Shown: one piece after another, positions 8,791 to 17,423 of the stretch | How the letters are laid out: each line of letters starts with the position of its first letter | Position numbering within the stretch: position 1 is the stretch's first letter | Source of the DNA: Mesoplasma melaleucae | GTDB taxonomy: Bacteria > Bacillota_I > Bacilli_A > Mycoplasmatales > Mycoplasmataceae | Length of the DNA stretch: 64,000 nt | Assembly (NCBI RefSeq): GCF_002804105.1 | Contig: NZ_CP024964.1 | Span: forward strand, 62,001 to 126,000 | Direction of reading: 5' to 3' | Notes under the pieces: generated by a model | The model's database searches: none | Told to the model about the DNA's origin: nothing | Seen by the model: only the letters and a program-made list of their open reading frames with translations | Made by a program: the position numbers and the translations under genes

Positions 8791-9465
8791 ATGATTGTTA
8801 ATGAAAAATTTTTTGAAGAAGAAGTTGAATCAGAATTACAACTTTTAGGTTGAGAAAAATTAACTGATAAAAATTTTTATAGAAATGATTATGCACAAGT
8901 CATCAATTTTAAAGTTCTTAATGAGTCAATCCAAAGAATTAACAATATTGCAGAAGACAAAGCAGAATTAGTCATAAGAGAAATTAATAAAAATATTGAC
9001 TCATGAGAAAACCTAAATATAAAAGGAATGGAAATCATAAATAATGGGATAAGAATTTATGATGAAATTGAAGAAAGAAATTTAACAATCAAATTAATAT
9101 CAGAAAATGTTGATGAAAATATTTTTAGTTATTATAGACAATTTGAAATAACTGATGGGTACAACAAAAAGAGAATACCTGATATTGTTTTATTCATAAA
9201 TGGATTACCCGTTGCAGTTTTAGAATTAAAGCAACCATTAGCTAATGAAAATATAGAAGATGCTTTCAAACAAAATGAGTCTTTAAAATATTTTAAACCT
9301 GAACTTTGATATTTTAATGTTATAAATTTTGTTTCTAACAGAACATCTTCAAAGTATGGTTCAACAACCTCTGGTTTAAAACATTTTTATGGTTGAAATA
9401 ACTGAAATTTAGAAAAAGGTGAAAAAACAAAAAATAAGCTAATTTCATTATTAGTAAATTATTAA
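8791..9465 (+). pseudogene. Type I restriction enzyme HsdR, N-terminal fragment
   Basis: 224 codons open from an AGGAG-preceded ATG, against about 1000 aa for full HsdR. It matches the N-terminal nuclease domain: EEEVESELQLLGWEKL, then a PD-(D/E)xK core, IPDIVLFINGLPVAVLELKQP (Asp, then Glu-x-Lys). After about residue 200 the sequence ends without the helicase domain. No hsdM or hsdS is present. It is a truncated restriction remnant: the nuclease core could fold, but without the motor it should not cut as a type I enzyme. Confidence 0.8.
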
Positions 9466-9880
9466 AAATTGATACTTTTTTTGATAATTTTATATAAAAA
9501 AGCATCTTTTTTAACTAAAATTTAAAAAAAGTGAAAAAAATCCTATTTTATTTGTTCAAAAATATTTTTATTTAAAGAAATAAAGAAAAAATAGTTGGGT
9601 TTCAACTATAAAGACAACGCTATTCATAACAAAATGACGCCATTTTTTTGACTAAAATCCTTTAAAATAGAGTTTATTTTGTTTTTTAAAGGTATTTTAT
9701 TGTCTTTAAAATGAAAAAGCGTAGTCACTTTGAAAATGTGGCGCTGTTTTTTTGACGTTATAAAATAAGATTTTATATAGGTTTTTGGTGGTTTTCCACA
9801 AAAAGCGTAGTCACCCCTTATCCTGCTTACCATAAAATGGTAAAAAATAGCTTTCAGAAAATTAGTTTAGTTTTAGATGG
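9466..9880. repeat. Gene-free region with degenerate repeats (GCGTAGTCAC core)
   Basis: No credible gene. AAAAAGCGTAGTCAC occurs twice (9715-9729 and 9800-9814). A diverged third copy (ACGCTATTCATAAC) starts near 9617. The first two units continue with a related block (GACGCCATTTTTTTGAC near 9636, GGCGCTGTTTTTTTGAC near 9740), so the unit is roughly 85-100 bases. A 69-codon minus-strand reading across 9624-9833 is a by-product of the repeats. Confidence 0.5.
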
Positions 9881-9920
9881 TATAATATTTACAACAGCAT
9901 AGGGTATCCTATGCTTTTTT
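9881..9920 (+). promoter_or_regulatory. Promoter followed at once by a terminator-like hairpin, IS leader
   Basis: TATAAT at 9881-9886 is followed by AGCATAGG, GTAT, CCTATGCT (9896-9915) and a T8 run. A transcript from this promoter would form the hairpin within its first bases. Similar hairpins in mobile elements block outside transcription or attenuate transposase expression. Confidence 0.5.
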
Positions 9921-9956
9921 TTGTTCTTTTTCTAGAAGGCTAGAAAGATAATAATA

Positions 9957-10905
9957 TGAAAAGAAAAATGAATAGTGAAGATAAACTGACATTTTTAAAA
10001 AATAATAAGATGTTATAAAATATAAAAAAATAGATATTGTTGAATTTATAGTTAAGAATAAATTAAATGAAAAATATTACATTTCAGATTTACTTGAAAT
10101 TTTTTCTGTAAAAAGATCTTATTGAGATAAATATAAAAGTAAGGTAAGTTACGTTAAAAATAAAGATTATAAGATAGTTAAGTTGATAAAAGAAATATTT
10201 GATAATTCTCTAAAACAATATGGAGTAAGAAGAATTAAAAGGGAATTAAAATTAAAATTCTGTTTAACTGTGAATCATAAAAAAATTAGAAGAATATTAA
10301 ATGAGCATGAATTATTCTCTGAGTATGTTATTAAAATAAAATCTAATAGAGCTAAGAGATATGATCATAGAAATTATAGGACTGAAAATCCTAGATTTGC
10401 AAAAGACTTAATAAACAGAAATTTTAGAAAAAGTGAAAAACCAAATCAAATATGATACACAGATGTAAGATATTTAATATCTGAAAATGGAAAAAGATAT
10501 ATGTCTACTTTCATAGACGATTTTGATAAAAGAATAGTGGGTTATCATATATCAAACATGAATGATACAAAATTAGTGATTGAAAGTTTAAAAAATTCAA
10601 TCACTAATTCAGGTATAACAAAAGAAGAATGTAAAAACCTTATAATTCATTCTGATAGAGGCGTTCAATATGTTTCTAATGAATATAAAGCATATTTAAA
10701 ATTTTTAGGAATAAAAAGTTCGATGGGGCAAACAGGAGTTACTCAAGATAATATAGAAATTGAAAGATTTCACTCAGAACTTAAAAAAGGAACAATACAC
10801 AATAATTCATATTTTAAATTTGATATAAATTCTTATGTAGATTTTGTTAAAAATGAATGAATCCCTTGGTATAACAAAGAAGTTCAAAAAAGAAACAAAA
10901 ACTAG
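9957..10905 (+). mobile_element. IS3-family transposase remnant, first element
   Basis: After about 17 codons the frame shifts near 10010, then reads open to TAG at 10905. The OrfB part has the full integrase core: IWYTDVRYL, LIIHSDRGVQY and DNIEIERFHSELKKG give the D-D-E triad. The helix-turn-helix OrfA is missing and the C-terminus stops at WYNKEVQKRNKN, short of the usual end. Most similar within this window to the element just downstream, but clearly diverged from it. Likely inactive. Confidence 0.8.
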
Positions 10906-10955
10906 CTTAAAAATGTTTTACGTTACGATATTATACAGATGTAAGTGAGGATAAT

Positions 10956-11177
10956 ATGGCAAATAGAAAAAACAAAAAATATTCAGCTGAATTTAGAATT
11001 CAAATATTAAAACAAATAGATAATGGAATAAATCCTAAAGTTTTAAGCCAAAAAAATGAAATTAACATTAATACAATATATTCATGAATTAACAGTAGAA
11101 ACGAAGGCAAATTAAATAAACCGGTAGGAAGAACTAAAGAAAACTTTTCAAGTTTAGAAGAGGAAAATATTTTTTAA
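10956..11177 (+). CDS. IS3 OrfA, helix-turn-helix protein
   Basis: 73 aa. The opening KKYSAEFRIQILKQIDNGI, then KVLSQKNEININTIYSWI, is the usual IS3 OrfA helix-turn-helix that binds the element's ends. It ends at TAA within a T6-A6 run (11170-11181). In IS3 elements OrfA and OrfB are joined by -1 slippage, but here OrfB lies in the +1 frame. Deleting one T from the run would fuse the two frames directly, so the run may be a decayed or unusual slippage site. Confidence 0.75.
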
Positions 11178-11190
11178 AAAAGTACTTAGC

Positions 11191-12159
11191 ATGGCTAAAG
11201 ACACAAAATTAAAAAGAGTTGAGTTTATTAGCAACGAAATAGATTCAAATAATTTAAGCATAAAAATTATGTTAGATATACTACAGTTAAAAAGATCTTA
11301 TTGAGACAAATATAAAAATAAATGAAAAGAAATTAAAGGTAAAAAGAATTTTGAATTTAATGTTGTTAATTTAATTTATAATGAAAGTCTTAAACAGTTT
11401 GGGTATAGAAGAGTAAAAAATGGTTTAAAGTTTAAATTAGACATTAATTATAGCAATCATAAAATAAGGCGAATAATGAAAGAAAATCATTTAATTCCGC
11501 AATATCATTTGAAAGCAATTAAAAGTGCAAATTTAAGAAAAGGTATTATTAATAGTCAATGTATTTATGAAGATAAAATAAAAAGACAATATAAGTTAGT
11601 CAATGAACCTTACAAAGTTTTTTACACTGATGTTACTTATCTTATATCTAAAGATGGAAAAAGATATATGTCTACAATAATTGATGGATATTCTAAAAAA
11701 GTTATAGACTATAAAATATCAGATAAAAATGATCAGGAATTAGTTATGAATAATATAAAAAGTTTTATCAAAAAAATGAGAAAAGATGCCATTGATTTAA
11801 ATGGTATAATTTTACATTCTGATAGAGGAGTTCAATATCAAAATATTCAATATCAAAATCTAGCAAATAAAAATAATATTGTAATTTCTATGGGTAGAAC
11901 AGGTGTTTGTTATGATAATGTTGTTATAGAGTCATTTCACTCATTATTAAAGAAAGGAACTATTTATAACAATAAAACGATTATAAACAGTATTGGTGAA
12001 TATCAAACACAAGTTAAAAAATGGGTTAATTGATATAATCAGAATAGAGATTTTGAAATGCAAAATAACATTGCTAAAAGAAGACAAAATAAACATTATA
12101 AATCTAAAGCACTTTTAAAACCAAAATATTCTAAATTACAAAATAAAATAATATATTAA
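11191..12159 (+). CDS. IS3 OrfB transposase
   Basis: 322 aa from the first ATG of the frame. N-terminal helices (LQLKRSYWDKYKNKWK, FGYRRVKNGLKF) precede the DDE integrase core: KVFYTDVTYLIS, ILHSDRGVQYQN and NVVIESFHSLLKKG supply the catalytic Asp, Asp and Glu. The tail after WVNWYNQNRDFEMQ lacks the usual end of the family (L-S-P-x-x-Y) and is Lys-rich, so the C-terminus may come from another sequence. Four Trp codons are TGA. Confidence 0.8.
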
Positions 12160-12168
12160 GGAGTTAAA

Positions 12169-12897
12169 ATGAAAAGTAAAGAAGACATCTACAGTGAAAT
12201 ATATAATAAGCATGTGTTTAGTTCTATACCAGAGAACAATGAAGGCTTTTGTTTAGAATTTTTTGAGTGAGAATTATTTGAATCTGAATACATTGCCAAT
12301 ATAGATAGTTTTAAAATTATTGAAATGATTGAAAAAGTTTCAAAAAAACTATTATTATTTGAAAATATAAATTTAAATCTTAATAAAGATTTTGATGAAT
12401 TTGAAATGATGATCATAAGTAATATGTCAAAAGCTGCTTCAAAAGTGATCTGAAATCTTTTTAAACCAAATAAACCTGTTTTTATAAAAGAACTTAATAA
12501 ACTTATGACAGAAAATCAAGCCCTAGTTCCAGGATCTTTCAGAAACAAAAATATTTTTGTCAAAGGAGTTAAAAAAGAATTTAAATTCTTAAGTGAAGAG
12601 AGAATTGATGAAAAACTAAATAAACTTTTAAGCCAAGCTAATAACTCTGAAGAAATAGCATTACATCTACTATTATTTATAATTACACAGCAAGTTTTCT
12701 TCGACGGAAATAAAAGAACTGCATTTTTAATAGCTAATAAAATACTATTGGAAAACTTTTATAAATTTATTTTGTTAGACGAAACTAACATTGATAAGTT
12801 TAATTTACTACTAAATGACTTATATAATAATTTTAAATATGAAAAATATAATAATCTATTTAACTTTCTCAAAGAACAAATAAAAGACTTAAAATAG
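12169..12897 (+). CDS. Fic/Doc-fold protein lacking the catalytic His
   Basis: 242 aa; AAGGAGT ribosome-binding site overlapping the upstream stop. The N-terminal half is helical; the Fic part has LVPGSFRNKNIFVKG (residues 120-135), typical of the Fic flap region, and the signature stretch VFFDGNKRTAFLIANK. In the family motif H-x-F-x-D/E-G-N-K/G-R the His is the catalytic base for AMP transfer; here that position is Gln (Q175, codon CAA). The phosphate-binding D-G-N-K-R is intact. Either the enzyme is dead, or it has become a binding module. Its position beside insertion elements suggests an imported toxin-type gene. Confidence 0.75.
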
Positions 12898-12927
12898 TTT
12901 AAGGATTCTAACTTAAGCTATTTTTTT
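12891..12927 (+). terminator. Terminator after the Fic-like gene
   Basis: AAATAGTTTAAG pairs with CTTAAGCTATTT (one mismatch), followed by T7. The left arm includes the stop codon. Confidence 0.75.
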
Positions 12928-12979
12928 ATGCAAAAGATTTCTTTTAATAATTCTTAATCAAACAAAAGCAAAAAAAGAC

Positions 12980-13055
12980 GCAATTTTGCATCTTTTATAA
13001 TACCTTATTTAATACTTACTTTTTTGGTATCCCTATACTTCAAAGTGTCTTTTTT
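12980..13055. repeat. Right copy of the imperfect inverted repeat
   Basis: Reverse-complement partner of 8641-8690 (see that entry). It also contains AAAGACGCAA/TTGCATCTTT, which could fold as a weak terminator for the convergent genes. Confidence 0.5.
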
Positions 13056-14594
13056 TTATCCTAATATATCTTCAAAGTCTAAAACTTTATCAGCTCATTG
13101 AGTTTCAAAGTTAATATCGTGGGTTGTTATTAAAACAGTACCCTCAAATTTTTTGATTGCATCTAATAATGATTCTTTGGCTAAAACGTCAATATGGTTT
13201 GTAGGCTCATCAAGAATTAATAAACTACTTGGTTCTAAACTTAAAGCAGCTAATCTTACTTTAGTTTGCTCTCCCCCAGAAAGATCTTTCATTTTATTCA
13301 TCATTAATTCACTTTTTAAACCAAAGATTCCAATTTTTGCTCTAACTTCACCTGAAGTCATTTGTGGGTATCTAGTTAATAAGTAACTAACAGGTGTTTC
13401 ATGTTCTTCAAAATCATCAATTTGGTGGAAGAAGTTAGTATATACTCCTTGACCAACTTCAAGATCGCCACTAATTTTTTCAATTTCACCTGCAATTGTT
13501 TTTAAGAAAGTTGTTTTACCAATTCCATTGTATCCTTTTACAATACATTTTTCACCTTCACGTAATTCAAATGTTAAAGGTTTTGTTAATGCAAAGTCAT
13601 ATCCAATTTCTAATTGCTCAGCTTTAACAATGACTGTAGAACTTGGTCTTTTATATTTAAAGTGTATGTTAGGTTTTGCATTTTCTTTTCTAACATCCAT
13701 TACATCAATTTTTTCTAATTGCTTTTTTCTTGACTGTGCACTACGTGCAGTTGAGGCTCTAGCACCATTTTTAGCTATGTATTCTTTAAGTTTTGAGATC
13801 TGTCCTTGTTGAGCTTCGCGTGCTTTATCGTATTGCTCAGCTCTTAATGCAGAAAGTTCTACATATTTATCATAGTTACCAACGTATCTAACAATTTCTA
13901 AATTCTCAATTGCATAAATTACATTAACAATTTTATTAATAAAATCTCTGTCGTGAGAAACAACTAAAAATGCACTCTCATAATTTTGTAAGAAAGTAAC
14001 CAATCATTCAACTTGTTCAACATCTAAAAAGTTTGTAGGCTCATCAAGTAAAATAAAGTCGTCATTTTTCAAAAGCAATTTAGCTAATAAAATTTTTCCT
14101 CTTTGTCCACCAGAAAGAAAACCTAATGGTCTTTTAACATTATCTGGTTTAATTCCTAAACCTGCTACTAAGTTTCCAATTTGTTTATCAATACTATCAA
14201 AACCTTTTATGTTTAGTTCGTCTTGCAAAGCTAATGCTTTAACAAGTTCTTCTTCTTTATATTTAATAGTCATGTTTTCATAAATTTGATGAATTTCAGC
14301 TTCCATATCAAAAAGATGTTTAAAGGCATCTTTTAAATAATCTTCTCCAGTAATAGTCATGTCGACTTCTTGGTGTTGATCAAGATAACCAATTTTAGCT
14401 TTTGGATGTCATTCAACATTTCCATGATCAGGAACAATTTTTTGAGCAATAATATTTAATAAAGTAGTTTTACCAGCACCGTTTGGACCTAAAAGAGCGA
14501 CGTGCTCACCTTTGTTGATGCGCATGCCTGAATCTTCATATAATTTTTTACCACCATTTTGGTGTGTTATATTTTCTAACAATATTAAACTCAT
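13056..14594 (-). CDS. ABC-F family ATPase (ribosome-associated)
   Basis: 512 aa with two ABC domains and no membrane span, the layout of ABC-F translation factors that act in the ribosomal E site. Domain 1: Walker A LLGPNGAGKTT, signature FLSGGQRGKILLAK, Walker B FILLDEPTNFLD. A charged linker (about residues 240-290) follows. Domain 2: Walker A VKGYNGIGKTT, signature DLSGGEQTKVRLAA, Walker B LLILDEPTNHID. Three TGA Trp codons. Which ABC-F subgroup (translation factor or antibiotic resistance) cannot be settled from sequence alone; the linker is not obviously extended, which favours a housekeeping role. Confidence 0.9.
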
Positions 14595-14661
14595 ATTTTC
14601 TCCTTAAAAATAAATCTTTTTAATTTTATCAAAATAATAAAAATAAAAAAGGGACAAACCT

Positions 14662-15795
14662 TTATCTAAAATTTTTATTATGTTTTAAGTTATATTTTCC
14701 AACTATTTTATCTATTATAATTCCATTAACAATTAGCATTAATAATGAAACTGAAATTGTAAATGATGTATCAGTAATTCAATGTGTTCTTGAAATAATT
14801 TGTGTATATTGCATTACATTAATATGTAAAAACCAAAAGCCAATAAATAATCATTTATATCAATTTATTTGTCTATTCTTTTTTTCTCCTAAAAAGAAAT
14901 AACCACTAAATAAAATTGCAAAACATGAATTCATATGCCCAGAAGGGAAATCCATGTTTCATCATCCTGGCTCACCAGTACCTAATGGTTTAAATAAACT
15001 TCGAATATTGCCAAAGAAATCATTGATTTGTCATCATTCTTTGTATGGAACAGATTCAACTACACCATCTTTATTAATGTATCCTCAGCTTCTGATTGTA
15101 TGACCCGTTTGAATTCAATAATCTTTTCATTCTGTTTGTGTTTGATCAGAATTAAAAATGTTTACAAAATCTACACTATAAAAATAAGGTCTTCCAAAAG
15201 TAGGTTTCATTATTCAAACAACAACACTTGATAATAAATAAATTGTTATTGCTTTAATTGCATCAACTCTATATCCATTTTGAATTAAGTCAGTACGTTT
15301 AGAAAATTTAAATCTAAGATAATAAAATAATGCACCAAAACTAATTGATTCAATTATGAAAAGAGCAATTATAATGTATTGACGTTTCTTTTGACTGTCA
15401 AGGAACCAAACATTAACACCAGGCCCATATCCATCATCTCTATTTGGTGCATTAATAATGTCAATTAAGTTATAAGTTAATCAAACAACTAGTCATCCAA
15501 AATAATAAATAGTTAAAAATACTTTTCACTTTTTATTTTTGTCTGATGAAATGTAAGTTATTTCAATTATTACAGAAACAAATCCAAAAATAAAAACAAC
15601 TGATTGTGTCATTCCAAGTTCTTCATAAATTCAAACAATAATTTTTATTGTGTAATTATCCATTCCTTTTGCGAATCACGTGTTGATTTGCATATCAAAA
15701 AAACTTCCTACAATAAACAAGGAAATTGATAATAAAAAGAAAGAAATTAACAGTGTTTTTAAAGTTAGGTAGCTCTTATTCTTAGTTTGAAACAT
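14662..15795 (-). CDS. PAP2-family membrane phosphatase
   Basis: 377 aa and rich in TGA Trp codons, which hide it from standard-code readings. A polytopic membrane protein with the PAP2 phosphatase triad spread over its C-terminal half: KPTFGRPYF (K-x5-R-P), FPSGHMNS (P-S-G-H), and SRTHWITD (S-R-x-H with the following Asp). These three build the phosphohistidine active site of lipid phosphatases acting on phosphatidic acid or prenyl pyrophosphates. The ATG overlaps the end of the exonuclease gene by 14 bases, so they form an operon. Substrate unknown. Confidence 0.85.
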
Positions 15796-16726
15796 GTTTT
15801 TCAGTAACCTTTTTGTTTAGAGAAGTATGCTTTGATTCTGCTGCCATTTTTTCAACATCAGGAACATAAGCTCATATTTTATGTTTCTTTAAAAACTTAC
15901 TTAATCCATATCAGTTAATTCTTGTGGGTTTTAAATTAATTCTTCCAATAGGAAGACGATCTTGAATTTTAGTTATTTTTTTATTAACTAAAATTAATTC
16001 TTTACTTTCATTTAATCGCTTTGCAACGTTTTTCTTTACTTCATCAATATGTTCAAAAATTGTATCAATGTCTTCATATTTTTTCAATAAATCAAGTGCT
16101 TGAGCATAGTGAAGATATCTAACACCTTTGATGTTGTCACTTGTATCACCCATTAAAGCTTTAATATCAGCTACTTGGCTTGGATAACATCCAAACTTTT
16201 CAAAAACTTTTTCTGCATCAACAATAATATGTTCATCATCTTTACTTGCATTAGTAATAACTTTTGTATTTTCACCAACTAATTGGAAGATATCCTTGTC
16301 ATTTGACAAGATATGTACTTCATAATCAAGTTTTGTAGCTATTCTGTTAATAGTTCCGATAATATCATCTGCCTCATATCGTGGCATTTCATATCAAGGA
16401 ATGTTTGCGGCACTTAAAAATTCCCTCACAATTTGTTTTTGAGGTATTAAATTTTCAGGTGTCTCTTTTCTTTTTGCTTTGTATTCTGGATATAATTCTC
16501 GACGTCAACAACCTTCGTCCATGTCTAAAGTAACAATGATACTGTAGTAGTTATTTTTCTTTACTAATTGATTAATTTTTGCAACAAAGGTGTAAATTGC
16601 ATTAATTGGCACACCTTCTCGATTTATTGCTAATTTTTTTCTCTTAAGAGTTCCATAGTAACCCTTATGTAGCAAATGATATCCATCGATAATTAATATC
16701 GTGCGTTTTTCATTTAATGTATTCAT
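15782..16726 (-). CDS. Stand-alone 5'-3' exonuclease (PolA N-terminal domain type)
   Basis: 314 aa; a FEN-type nuclease like the N-terminal domain of DNA polymerase I, without a polymerase domain. Metal ligands: ILIIDGYHLLHKGYY (first Asp), VTLDMDEG (second), RYEADDIIGT, VHILSNDKDIFQLV, then the helix-hairpin-helix region IKALMGDTSDNIKGV. Expected to remove RNA primers and flaps. A separate exonuclease is normal in mollicutes. The start ATG has AAGGA upstream; three Trp codons are TGA. Confidence 0.9.
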
Positions 16727-16784
16727 TTTTCTAAATCCTTACAAGGAAATTATAACATTAACATGTTATTGAATAAAACTAAAT

Positions 16785-17345
16785 TTAATTTAGTAAATGT
16801 TTAATTTCTTCAATGTCATCTTTTTTAGCATTTATTGTAAATAAACAGGTTGTTTCATTAAAGTTTTTGTTTAAAATTTCTATATTATTTTTGTTTAAGA
16901 AAAACTCAATTTCTTTAATGTTAGATATGTAAAATTTAATATCCAAATTATTAATAATTTTAATATTTTCAAACTTTGTTATTTTTAAAATATTAGCAGC
17001 ACTTGAAGTATAAGTTCTTGTCAAAGGTCCAGCACCCAATTTAATTCCACCAAAATATCTTTTAACAACAATACAAATATTTGTTAAATCATTTTTTTCA
17101 ATAACATTAAAAATTGGTTTGCCAGCAGTTCCTTTTGGTTCACCATCATCACTATATCCACCAAAAATAGTGTTAGTTCCAATTTTATATCCATAACAAT
17201 TATGTCTTGCATCAGATAGAGAAATTTCATTTAAAAAAAGGTCAAGTTCTGCTTTTGAATTAACTTGTTTTACTGTACAAATAAATTTGGATTTCTTTAT
17301 TTCTGTAGTTTGTGAATAAACTATTTTACTTTTTATTGTTTTCAA
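16785..17345 (-). CDS. YigZ/IMPACT-family protein
   Basis: 186 aa from a TTG start 8 bases after AAGGAG; the nearby ATG at 17352 is out of frame, and a longer reading from 17381 would put the ribosome-binding site inside the gene. Recognised by IKKSKFICTV, ARHNCYGYKIG, GGYSDDGEPKGTAGKPI and VKRYFGGIKLGAGPLTRTY, the UPF0029 N-terminal core. Family members relate to the translation regulator IMPACT; the bacterial function is unclear. Divergent from secA. Confidence 0.85.
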   Translation of the reverse strand: MKTIKSKIVYSQTTEIKKSKFICTVKQVNSKAELDLFLNEISLSDARHNCYGYKIGTNTIFGGYSDDGEPKGTAGKPIFNVIEKNDLTNICIVVKRYFGGIKLGAGPLTRTYTSSAANILKITKFENIKIINNLDIKFYISNIKEIEFFLNKNNIEILNKNFNETTCLFTINAKKDDIEEIKHLLN

Positions 17346-17370
17346 AGTCCATTTCTCCTTTACTAAATAG

Positions 17371-17387
17371 ATTATAATCATTATAAT
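17371..17387. promoter_or_regulatory. Divergent -10 boxes for yigZ and secA
   Basis: Minus-strand TATAAT at 17376-17371 and plus-strand TATAAT at 17373-17378 and 17382-17387. The two directions overlap, so transcription from them is probably mutually exclusive. Confidence 0.5.
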
Positions 17388-17423
17388 AATTAAAGTTAAA
17401 AATTTAATTTAATAGGAGGCAAA

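Larger units (their letters stand above)
10956..12159 (+). mobile_element. IS3-family insertion sequence, second element
   Basis: A two-frame IS3-type element with orfA (10956-11177) and orfB (11191-12159), both open. Terminal inverted repeats could not be recognised, so the outer limits given are those of the genes. It lies 50 bases after the first remnant in the same direction, a pile-up typical of an insertion hot spot. The Fic-like gene starts 10 bases after it, with its ribosome-binding site overlapping the orfB stop. Confidence 0.75.

Noticed and set aside
9617-9817. Possible CRISPR array from the GCGTAGTCAC repeats
   Set aside because: Only two good copies plus a weak one, intervals are partly similar to each other, and no cas gene is present.
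9624-9833. 69-codon minus-strand open frame
   Set aside because: It lies exactly over the degenerate GCGTAGTCAC repeats, has no ribosome-binding site and no recognisable domain; treated as a repeat by-product.
17346-17381. ATG at 17381 as start of yigZ
   Set aside because: It would place AAGGAG inside the gene and add a non-conserved stretch; TTG at 17345 fits better.
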